From assembly GCA_023440965.1 (NCBI GenBank), contig JAEZRC010000006.1, positions 1 to 29,159 on the forward strand: a stretch of 29,159 nucleotides of DNA, given 5' to 3'. The notes beneath the pieces were generated by a model. It searched no databases. It was not told the DNA's origin and saw nothing but the letters and a program-made list of their open reading frames with translations. Of the stretch, positions 22,762 through 29,159 are shown piece after piece. The stretch's first letter is position 1. The number at the start of each line of letters is the position of its first letter. This DNA is from Bacillota bacterium. Its GTDB lineage: Bacteria; Bacillota; Clostridia; Oscillospirales; Ruminococcaceae. The position numbers were made by a program, and so were the translations under genes.

Positions 22762-23697
22762 CTAATCCCTTAATTCTTTTCCTGTTATTTCAAGGAAAAC
22801 GTCATTAAGTGTCGGAAGTTCGGAGTATATCTTGCCATAGCTAATTTTGTTGTTGTTAATGAAAGTAATAATATTAGCAAGTTCGGATGCTCCGGCTTTA
22901 GTTTTTATAGTAAGAATATTGTTGTTATCAAGGTCGGCACTGACAACATTTTTGTTATCTCTTATCTGTTCAATCTGTTCATCTGAAATCTTAAATGCCT
23001 CAACAATAATTTTTTCACCTTGTGAAATCATATCCTTGAGCGCGTCCTTTGTACCAGATGCAATTACTCGACCTTTATCAAGAATAGCTATTCTCGTACA
23101 GATCTGTTCAACTTCTTCCATATAGTGTGAAGTATAGATAATTGTTGCTCCGTTTCGATTAAGCTTGCATATACCTTCAAGGATATTGTTTCTGCTCTGT
23201 GGGTCAACAGCAACAGTCGGCTCATCAAGAATGATAAGTTTTGGCTTATGTACAATACCACAGGCGATGTTAAGTCTTCTTAAAAGTCCACCACTGAGTT
23301 TTTTAGGGAGGAACTTTCGGAAATCCTCAAGTCCGACGAATTTTATAGCCTCCTCAACATACTGTTTTCTTGTGCTTTTGTCAGAGATATATAATCCGCA
23401 GAAGTAATCAATATTTTGATAAACTGTAAGTTCATCAAAAACTGCAACATTCTGCATAATGATTCCTATATCCTTTTTTATGTCATATGAGGAAGGCTTC
23501 ATTTCCTTTCCAAAAACTGATATGCTTCCTTTATCATATTTTAATAGTGAAAGAATACAGTTTATTGCTGTTGTCTTTCCTGAACCGTTTGGTCCTAAAA
23601 GACCAAAAATTTCGCCCTCGTTTACCTCAAAACTGAGATTATCGAGTGCTGTAAGCGTCTTGTACCTTTTTACAAGGTTTTCAACTTTAACTACCAT
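22762..23697 (-). CDS. ABC transporter ATP-binding protein (DrrA/CcmA type)
   Basis: 311 residues. Walker A GPNGSGKTT, Q-loop IGIIMQNVAVFDEL, signature LSGGLLRR, Walker B LIILDEPTVAVDPQS, switch His in YTSHYMEEVE. The C-terminal ~80 residues end LNDVFLEITGKELRD, almost the same as the ATPase at 3171-4085 (LNDVFLEITGKEIRE), so the two transporters are paralogous. It heads the three-gene leftward operon. CAGGAG lies eight bases before the start. Confidence 0.94.
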   Translation of the reverse strand: MVVKVENLVKRYKTLTALDNLSFEVNEGEIFGLLGPNGSGKTTAINCILSLLKYDKGSISVFGKEMKPSSYDIKKDIGIIMQNVAVFDELTVYQNIDYFCGLYISDKSTRKQYVEEAIKFVGLEDFRKFLPKKLSGGLLRRLNIACGIVHKPKLIILDEPTVAVDPQSRNNILEGICKLNRNGATIIYTSHYMEEVEQICTRIAILDKGRVIASGTKDALKDMISQGEKIIVEAFKISDEQIEQIRDNKNVVSADLDNNNILTIKTKAGASELANIITFINNNKISYGKIYSELPTLNDVFLEITGKELRD

Positions 23698-23727
23698 AAA
23701 AAATCTCCTGTCATATTTGATATTTTC

Positions 23728-23756
23728 ATTATATCTCTTAATTAAGATTTCTTTAA
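23728..23756 (-). promoter_or_regulatory. Promoter of the three-gene ABC operon
   Basis: On the minus strand: TTAAAG (23756-23751), 17-bp spacer, TATAAT (23733-23728). Confidence 0.6.
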
Positions 23757-23767
23757 GTGTGCTATGT

Positions 23768-23779
23768 CATAAATTTATG
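23768..23779. promoter_or_regulatory. Palindrome between divergent ABC and two-component operons
   Basis: Perfect 12-bp palindrome CATAAATTTATG, flanked by GT and TGAC, lies ~12 bp upstream of the ABC -35 box and ~55 bp upstream of the kinase -10 (TATAAT, 23833-23838). It is a candidate site for the NarL-type regulator encoded to the right. Confidence 0.45.
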
Positions 23780-23858
23780 TGACGAATGTAATATTTTACT
23801 TTATTAAAAAGAAGTTATATGGTAATATAAATTATAATAAGTGTATCGGGGGTGAAAT

Positions 23859-24950
23859 ATGAAGAATATAGCAACAAAGCTTATAATGTATTTATGTGCT
23901 TGTATTATGGCAAGCTCTTTTATATCAATACAAAGCCTGGCAGTATTAATGCTTATCTGCATTGCAGTTGCATCATTGGCAGAATACAATAACAATATCA
24001 AATCATCAATAATGGTTTTTATATTGGTTACTATCTGCACTTATTTTTATACGGCAATAATCTTCTTCATTCCGCTTTTTATGTATGATTTATTTCGAAC
24101 TCGATATCATTATCTTTCTTTAACAGGAATAGTAGCATTAGCCTTGCAAGTTCAGAATATAAACCTTAAGGATATATGTCTGCTCCTTATAATAAGTGCA
24201 AGTGCATATTTTATAAAGTATCAGATAGAAAAGGATAATGCATCATTTGAAAGACTCCTGAACCAAAGGGACGAACAAAACGATAAGAGAATTATTCTCG
24301 AGGAGAGATTCAAAGCTCTGAGTGATAGTCAGGATGCCCAGATTAACATAGCCACACTTAATGAGAGAAACAGAATTGCTCACGAAATTCACGACAATGT
24401 TGGGCATCTGTTATCAAGTTCAATAATTCAGATAGGTGCGGCAATGGCAATCACAAAAGAAGAACATACAAAACAAAGCCTTAGCGTTATTAAGGACACT
24501 CTTAATAAAGGTATGAACTCGATAAGAAGTAGCATACATAATATTCATGATAATTCAATTGATCTTGATAATGAATTAAAACAAATTACTGACAATTTTT
24601 CTTTCTGCAAAATACGATACAGATATGATGTCGTGACTCCTCTTCCGCTTAAAGTAAGATACGATGTTATTGCAATATCAAAAGAAGCTCTTTCAAATGT
24701 AATCAAGCACTCAAATGCAACATATGTTACGCTGAATGTTTTTGAACATCCTGAATTTTATCAGCTCATAATTTATGACAATGGTACAAAAAAACAAATC
24801 ACCGACAACACTGGTATGGGACTTGACGGAATAAAGCAAAGAGTCAGCACATTCAACGGAATAATCAATATTAGCGATGACAAAGGCTTCCGAATATTTA
24901 TTTCAATACCAAAAAAGGCTGGTGAAAAGAATGAAAATAGTAATAGTTGA
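23859..24950 (+). CDS. Sensor histidine kinase (LiaS/DesK type, HisKA_3)
   Basis: 363 residues. The N-terminal ~120 residues hold about four to five membrane segments with very short loops, an intramembrane-sensing design. A coiled-coil linker (KDNASFERLLNQRDEQNDKR) leads to the dimerisation box ERNRIAHEIHDNVGHLLSS with phosphoacceptor His178. The ATPase domain has the N-box ISKEALSNVIKHSNA and G-box DNGT...GMGLDGIKQRV. GGGGGTG lies seven bases before ATG 23859. The response regulator starts inside the last codons. Placed divergently from the ABC exporter, it probably senses membrane perturbation and induces the exporter. Confidence 0.94.
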   Translation: MKNIATKLIMYLCACIMASSFISIQSLAVLMLICIAVASLAEYNNNIKSSIMVFILVTICTYFYTAIIFFIPLFMYDLFRTRYHYLSLTGIVALALQVQNINLKDICLLLIISASAYFIKYQIEKDNASFERLLNQRDEQNDKRIILEERFKALSDSQDAQINIATLNERNRIAHEIHDNVGHLLSSSIIQIGAAMAITKEEHTKQSLSVIKDTLNKGMNSIRSSIHNIHDNSIDLDNELKQITDNFSFCKIRYRYDVVTPLPLKVRYDVIAISKEALSNVIKHSNATYVTLNVFEHPEFYQLIIYDNGTKKQITDNTGMGLDGIKQRVSTFNGIINISDDKGFRIFISIPKKAGEKNENSNS

Positions 24951-25554
24951 TGATGATGTACTCGTGGCAGTATCCTTAAAAACAATAATTGAAGCAAGTG
25001 GAAAGGTTGAGGTCGCCGCAACAGGCAATGACGGTTCAGAAGCAATAGAGCTTTTTAGAAAGCATAGGCCTGATATTCTTCTTATGGACATAAGAATGAA
25101 GAATATGACTGGGCTTGAAGCTGCAAAAATTATATTATCAGAATATCACAATGCAAGAATACTTTTCCTTACTACCTTTTCAGATGATGATTACATAAGG
25201 CAGGCGTTATCTCTAGGTGTTAAAGGCTATATTTTAAAGCAAAATTATGAAAAGCTTATTCCGGCACTTGAGGCTGTTTATGATGGCCATAATGTTTTCG
25301 GTGATGAGATTGTATCGAGAATTCCGGCAGTTATGAATTCTTCTGAAAAACCAAACAAAACCGATTTTGGGCTCAATGATAAGGAGATTGAGATTATATC
25401 GCTTATTTCACAGGGACTATCAAATAAAGAAATATCCTCAAAGCTCTTTTTAAGTGAAGGAACAGTGCGAAATTATATAAGCATTATTTTAGATAAGCTT
25501 GACCTCCGTGACAGAACTCAAATTGCTATTTTTTATTATAATAATCTTACTTGA
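24931..25554 (+). CDS. NarL/LuxR-family response regulator
   Basis: 207 residues. Receiver domain: acidic triad at VDDDVL (residues 6-11), phosphoacceptor Asp53 in LLMDIRMKNMTG, Thr in LFLTTFSDDD, Lys in GVKGYILKQ. The C-terminal LuxR-type helix-turn-helix is LNDKEIEIISLISQGLSNKE then EGTVRNYISIILDKLDLRDR. ATG 24931 overlaps the kinase by 20 bp; an upstream in-frame ATG lies deeper in the kinase without an RBS. It is the cognate partner of the kinase, and the divergent ABC operon is its likely target. Confidence 0.94.
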   Translation: MKIVIVDDDVLVAVSLKTIIEASGKVEVAATGNDGSEAIELFRKHRPDILLMDIRMKNMTGLEAAKIILSEYHNARILFLTTFSDDDYIRQALSLGVKGYILKQNYEKLIPALEAVYDGHNVFGDEIVSRIPAVMNSSEKPNKTDFGLNDKEIEIISLISQGLSNKEISSKLFLSEGTVRNYISIILDKLDLRDRTQIAIFYYNNLT

Positions 25555-25575
25555 TTTTATATATTGCAATTAAAA

Positions 25576-25607
25576 AACACCAAAGGAATTTTCCTTTGGT
25601 GTTTTAC
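25576..25607. terminator. Terminator between response regulator and zinc-ribbon gene
   Basis: AACACCAAAGGAA/TTCCTTTGGTGTT (25576-25588/25591-25603), 12-13 bp stem with a tight loop, flanked by an A tract and TTTTAC. It serves the convergent genes. Confidence 0.9.
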
Positions 25608-25625
25608 TATTATATAAATATGTAT

Positions 25626-26078
25626 TTATACATTTGCAAATTGCTTGCCGCAGCTTGGACAGAACTGTGCATTGTGTGGAAGAGCAACTCCGCAATTATC
25701 ACAATATCTTGATTGATTATTTAAAAACTGCTGATAATTTACACCGCTGGCATTGTTGAACTGCTTGATGAGGTTATTCATTCTTGCGCGCAGCATCTCC
25801 TTAATAGCAAATCCATAAGCGCCATTAAGGTCCTTTTCACCTGAATAAACAAAAGGAAGCCATGCATACTTAACCCAAGCCTGAAGCAGAATGGAATTTC
25901 CCAGATAATCAACTTTTAAAAACTGTGGGGCAGTTATGAAACCATTTCCTTTCTTCCAGACCTGTTCACCTTTGACAAGGCATAGTTTGAAGCCCTCAGA
26001 AGTCATATATGTATTAAGTATTTGATTGAATTGATCCTGTTGCATTTCACATTGTATTTGTGTAATTGTTCTTGACAT
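25626..26078 (-). CDS. Zinc-ribbon domain protein of unknown function
   Basis: 150 residues from ATG 26078 (TGGGGA seven bases upstream; another ATG four codons earlier overlaps that RBS). The last ~28 residues form a zinc ribbon with two CxxC pairs, YCDNCGVALPHNAQFCPSCG. The first ~110 residues form an alpha/beta domain with amphipathic character and several Trp (VWKKGNGFITAPQFLKV, LQAWVKYAWLPF) and no membrane segment. Such proteins are common next to membrane-signalling genes in Clostridia. It is divergent from the Ser/Thr kinase cluster, with 342 bp between the two starts. Confidence 0.8.
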   Translation of the reverse strand: MSRTITQIQCEMQQDQFNQILNTYMTSEGFKLCLVKGEQVWKKGNGFITAPQFLKVDYLGNSILLQAWVKYAWLPFVYSGEKDLNGAYGFAIKEMLRARMNNLIKQFNNASGVNYQQFLNNQSRYCDNCGVALPHNAQFCPSCGKQFANV

Positions 26079-26337
26079 ATTTATCCCCATAAAATAAATT
26101 TTTTATTATGTATAATTATAAATCATTATAAATTAGAAATCAACGATATCAAACACAATTTTAGCATAATAATTTTTAGTTATGAACATTTTAAAAATTT
26201 AGTTAAATATTAAAAAAATGTAAATAAATAGCTATGTATTAATATTTAACGATTTTGTAAATATTATTAATGATTAGATACATAAATAAGTTTATCTAAT
26301 AAATTAAATATTAATAGTTATATAATTGGTAAAAATA
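26079..26337. other. Very AT-rich spacer
   Basis: Long runs of A/T and TTAA-type words, with no coding frame, no stable hairpin and no clear operator seen. The kinase promoter lies at its right edge. A promoter for the zinc-ribbon gene must lie near its left edge, but I cannot pick one among the many TATAAT-like words. Confidence 0.5.
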
Positions 26338-26366
26338 TTGACTAATTTATGGGCATGTGTTATCAT
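26338..26366 (+). promoter_or_regulatory. Promoter of the Ser/Thr kinase cluster
   Basis: TTGACT (26338-26343), 17-bp spacer, TATCAT (26361-26366) with a TGT extended -10. The predicted start near 26373 lies downstream of the first possible ATG (26349), which decides for the later start codon. Confidence 0.7.
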
Positions 26367-26420
26367 ATTATTGACGAACTATGTACTTTTGAAGAAATAT
26401 ATGATGGTGATATAAATAAT

Positions 26421-28490
26421 ATGAATAGCTTGGGACTAATTTTAAAAGACAGATATGAACTTATTGCTGAACTCGGAAAAGGCGGTATGAGCAGTGTTTT
26501 TCTTGCCAAGGATAAGAATCTTGATTCCTACTGGGCAGTTAAACAGGTCGTAAATGATTCAAATGTGGATATCGAAGCTTTCAAAAAGGAAGTTGAATTG
26601 CTTTCAAGTCTTAACCATTCTGATATTCCGCGAATTGTTGATCGTATTGAGGTCGATAGTTATTTTTACGTTGTAATGGACTTTATTGATGGTACTTCTC
26701 TGGGAAAAAAAGTACTTAAGGATGGTCCTGCATCTGAAGCTGATGTAGTTGAATGGGCGAAAATGCTTTGTGATGTTCTTCATTATCTGCACACTGTAAA
26801 AGAAAATCCTATTATATATAGAGATATGAAGCCTGACAACGTAATGCTTACCCAGGCGGGTAGAATTAAGCTTATTGACTTTGGTATAGCAAAGGAATGT
26901 AGGCACGGCGAGAAGCAGACTGGCGAAAGCATTGGTACAAAGGGTTATGCTGCCCCTGAGCAGTATAAGGGCTCCAGCAATATTCTTGATGAAAGAACTG
27001 ACATTTACAGCCTTGGTGCAACATTGTTTTTTCTTGTGACAGGTAATGTCCCTGGCAAACCGCCAAAGGCTTGCAGACCTATAAGACAGATTAACCCAAT
27101 GCTGTCTGAAGGTCTTGAATACATAATTTCAAAATGTACAAACGACAATCCAGACGAAAGATACCAGAATTGTCTTGAAATTAAAGAAGATTTAATAAAT
27201 ATAAAGAGCTTGACAGGTACTTATAGAAATAAAATGATGAAAAAACTTATATCATTTATTCTGTCATTAGTTTTTTGTATTATCTTTCTTGGATGTTCTT
27301 TTATCGGCTACAATAGAATTCAATCTGAAAAGGAAGCGAACTATCAGATGGAATTTCAGACAGCAAAATCCTTTGACAGGAATAAAAACTATGATGAGGC
27401 AATAAAGCATTACACAAAAGCAATTGAATATAAGGGCGATGATATTGATACATATATTCTTTTGTTCAATTCATTGTTGCCACACCAAAAACAGGATGAT
27501 TATATTGCTCTGACAAAATCAGCTATTGACCAGATTAGCAAGAGCTATATCGACAACAAGGAGTCAGACGCTTATAAGAATCCAAAGCTTATGTATCCTG
27601 TTATGAAAAAATGTATTGAGCTTAATGATCCTGAATATGCTGATATTGCTGTTGATTACATAAATAGCATTAAAAATAGCGATGAATATAAAAATAAAAA
27701 GAGCAATTTTGATAATATAGACAATTACAGAATTGTAGCTATGAACTGTGCAAATAACATTTCGACACAGAAATTTGACGAATTTAACGAAGCTTTGCTT
27801 AATCTCGAGAAAAACACTGACAGTGCGAAGATTTCAATTAACGATAAGCTTGATAACTATTACACAATAATGGTTATGTATAGTAGTTATCCTAATAATC
27901 TGAAGGATTCCTATAATAGAATAAGTGAGGTTGCACAGAAGGCAAAGAAGATTATTGACTCAAATCTTTCTTCTGAAGAACTTACCTTTAATAACATTAT
28001 ACCTATGTATGAACTTGTTGCTTCAAGTATGTATAATTATGCTGTTGTTACCTCTGAGAACAAGGAAAAACTTTATTCAACAAGTATCGAATGGTTTGAA
28101 TATCTCAGTGACCTTAATGACGATTTAAACGAATCATTATTCCTTAAAAAAGCAAATGCTTATAAGGCAATATTTGATATCAAGAGGGATACAAACGGTA
28201 CTACTGTAACAGATAAAAAAGCTCTTGACAGCCTTGAAAAATCAATATCATTGTATACACAGATTATTTCAAAGGACCCGACTTCATTTTTGGGCTATGT
28301 ATATCTAACTCAGGCAAACCTCGACAAACAGATTAACAAGCCTGAAGGTCAGAGGAATTACGCTATTGTAATGCAGAATTATAAAAAGGTTGTTGAACTT
28401 AAAAATAACACAAGAAACCTGCCGAGTATTGCATTATCGCAGTTTACATCTCTTAAAAAGCAATTACAAAGCGTAGGATTGGGAGAATAG
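26421..28490 (+). CDS. Transmembrane serine/threonine protein kinase with TPR-like outer region
   Basis: 689 residues. Kinase domain 12-~265: glycine loop LGKGGMSSVFLAKD, ATP Lys41 in YWAVKQV, Glu57, catalytic loop IIYRDMKPDN (Asp135; Tyr-Arg-Asp in place of HRD), LIDFGIAKE (Asp153), GYAAPEQYKG, and DIYSLGATLFFLVTG. One membrane segment follows (around 276-297, ISFILSLVFCIIFLGCSFIG). The remaining ~390 residues lie outside and are helical, beginning with a TPR-like unit (AKSFDRNKNYDEAIKHYTKAIEY) and ending in another near the C-terminus. There are no PASTA repeats, so it is not a PknB/Stk1 wall-sensing kinase. The start at 26421 follows from the promoter; GGTGAT lies upstream. It is followed after two bases by a small membrane protein. 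Confidence 0.92.
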   Translation: MNSLGLILKDRYELIAELGKGGMSSVFLAKDKNLDSYWAVKQVVNDSNVDIEAFKKEVELLSSLNHSDIPRIVDRIEVDSYFYVVMDFIDGTSLGKKVLKDGPASEADVVEWAKMLCDVLHYLHTVKENPIIYRDMKPDNVMLTQAGRIKLIDFGIAKECRHGEKQTGESIGTKGYAAPEQYKGSSNILDERTDIYSLGATLFFLVTGNVPGKPPKACRPIRQINPMLSEGLEYIISKCTNDNPDERYQNCLEIKEDLINIKSLTGTYRNKMMKKLISFILSLVFCIIFLGCSFIGYNRIQSEKEANYQMEFQTAKSFDRNKNYDEAIKHYTKAIEYKGDDIDTYILLFNSLLPHQKQDDYIALTKSAIDQISKSYIDNKESDAYKNPKLMYPVMKKCIELNDPEYADIAVDYINSIKNSDEYKNKKSNFDNIDNYRIVAMNCANNISTQKFDEFNEALLNLEKNTDSAKISINDKLDNYYTIMVMYSSYPNNLKDSYNRISEVAQKAKKIIDSNLSSEELTFNNIIPMYELVASSMYNYAVVTSENKEKLYSTSIEWFEYLSDLNDDLNESLFLKKANAYKAIFDIKRDTNGTTVTDKKALDSLEKSISLYTQIISKDPTSFLGYVYLTQANLDKQINKPEGQRNYAIVMQNYKKVVELKNNTRNLPSIALSQFTSLKKQLQSVGLGE

Positions 28491-28492
28491 GA

Positions 28493-28822
28493 ATGAATCA
28501 GATTTTATTTTATGGTGGACTGGCACTTGCTGTTATATGTTTTCTATTGACAGTATTTTTATTCTTCTTTCTGAAAATACCTTCTGTTATTAGGTATTTT
28601 AGAAATGTCAACAGTAAAAAAGTGTTTAAGACATCATATAGCTATAAAGTTCCAAAGCAAAAGCCAGTTAAAATGAATAACATAAATAAGAAACAGGTTG
28701 TGGATAAACAGAATATTTATGATCAGAGAACAGAAATTCTCGACGTAGCTCAGAATTATGCAACTGCATTGCTTGATGCTGATAGCACCGAACTTCTTCC
28801 AGAATTAAATGATGATAATTAA
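28493..28822 (+). CDS. Small single-pass membrane protein with TE[I/L]L motifs
   Basis: 109 residues, starting two bases after the kinase stop. One membrane segment (about 5-28, GGLALAVICFLLTVFLFFFL) is followed by a basic cytoplasmic stretch (KTSYSYKVPKQKPVKMNNINKK) and an acidic tail. The tail contains QRTEILDVAQ and DSTELLPELNDDN. Thr-Glu-aliphatic-Leu motifs of this kind resemble phospho-threonine docking sequences read by FHA domains and are plausible targets of the adjacent kinase. That link is inference. No family is recognised. Confidence 0.75.
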   Translation: MNQILFYGGLALAVICFLLTVFLFFFLKIPSVIRYFRNVNSKKVFKTSYSYKVPKQKPVKMNNINKKQVVDKQNIYDQRTEILDVAQNYATALLDADSTELLPELNDDN

Positions 28823-28843
28823 TGACATAAGTGAGGAGCGCAT

Positions 28844-29159
28844 ATGTTAGAAAAACTAAGCATAAAAAATCTTTACAAAATAATCGGTAGCGTAATTCTT
28901 GCAGTAATAATATTCTTTTGTGTATTTATTTTTGCAAGTAAGAATAAGACAAAGCCAGACAAAACAAATCCGAGTGGCAAGGTTTCCGACTCATCAATGG
29001 TCGATGAAAGCTCTGATAAAGACAGCTCTTCAGAAGATTCTTCATCAACAGATGATAGCAAATCAGATTCATCATTAACCACTGATAGTTCAGCTGTTGT
29101 AACCGATGTACAGGGAAAAGTAATACCGACTGCTCCTTCAAGTGGTGGAACACAGCCAC
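28844..29159 (+). CDS. Membrane protein with Ser/Asp-rich outer linker, 3' end outside window
   Basis: The frame opens at ATG 28844, with GAGGAG upstream, and stays open to the window edge (105 codons seen). N-terminus MLEKLSIKNLYKIIGS is cytoplasmic; the membrane segment is about 14-34 (ILAVIIFFCVFIFA). A low-complexity linker rich in Ser and Asp (DSSSEDSSSTDDSKSDSS) follows, then VVTDVQGKVIPTAPSSGG. The linker suggests a surface-displayed domain further on. It is the third gene of the kinase operon, 21 bp after the previous stop. Function cannot be judged from this part. Confidence 0.8.
   Translation, partial: MLEKLSIKNLYKIIGSVILAVIIFFCVFIFASKNKTKPDKTNPSGKVSDSSMVDESSDKDSSSEDSSSTDDSKSDSSLTTDSSAVVTDVQGKVIPTAPSSGGTQP

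Noticed and set aside
26349..26420. N-terminal extension of the Ser/Thr kinase
   Set aside because: The -10 box of a good promoter lies inside it, there is no RBS before ATG 26349, and the kinase fold begins naturally after ATG 26421.

Overview
The window looks like chromosomal DNA of a low-GC Gram-positive anaerobe, most likely a Ruminococcus-like member of the Oscillospiraceae/Clostridia. The support is AT-rich sequence with GGAGG-type ribosome binding sites, consensus sigma-A promoters (several TTGNNN-N17-TATAAT), LytTR, LiaF and NarL-type regulators, a DUF368/PopT lipid-carrier transporter, and an HisA of the kind otherwise typical of eukaryotes. The species call is inference; no rRNA or phylogenetic marker is present.

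Layout. 1-1.5 kb is a scar: the tail of an RHS-repeat protein that ends at an in-frame TAG, a hydrophobic C-terminal segment in the same frame, a small membrane protein, and the last ~35 codons of a tyrosine recombinase. 1.5-4.9 kb is a self-contained regulatory module. A stand-alone LytTR regulator and a LiaF-like membrane protein are read leftward, and a two-gene ABC exporter is read rightward. They are driven by two mirror-image promoters, each preceded by a pair of 9-bp repeats on a 21-bp period. 4.9-6.3 kb is mostly non-coding. It holds a decayed undecaprenyl-diphosphate-synthase fragment, a consensus promoter lying inside an inverted repeat, a ~182-nt candidate structured RNA ending in a 15-bp terminator, further hairpins, and a tRNA-Arg.

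6.3-19.7 kb is mostly housekeeping: DegV; HisA followed one base later by a SPL-like radical SAM protein; a leftward hflX-dagK-popT set; nadB-nadC; rnhA; iscS-iscU; a phosphoglucomutase/phosphomannomutase; and a conserved membrane-anchored protein of unknown function. 19.8-20.5 kb has two tRNA-Ser genes (TGA, GCT) followed by what looks like a gene remnant. 20.5-25.6 kb is a second three-gene ABC-2 exporter, divergent from a LiaS/DesK-type histidine kinase and a NarL-type response regulator. 25.6 kb to the end has a zinc-ribbon protein and then the start of a cluster that runs off the window: a transmembrane Ser/Thr kinase with a TPR-like outer domain, a small membrane protein with TE[I/L]L motifs, and a Ser/Asp-rich membrane protein.

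The most unusual items are the mirror-symmetric LytTR control region, the orphan ~182-nt RNA at 5.6-5.8 kb, and the kinase cluster at the right edge.
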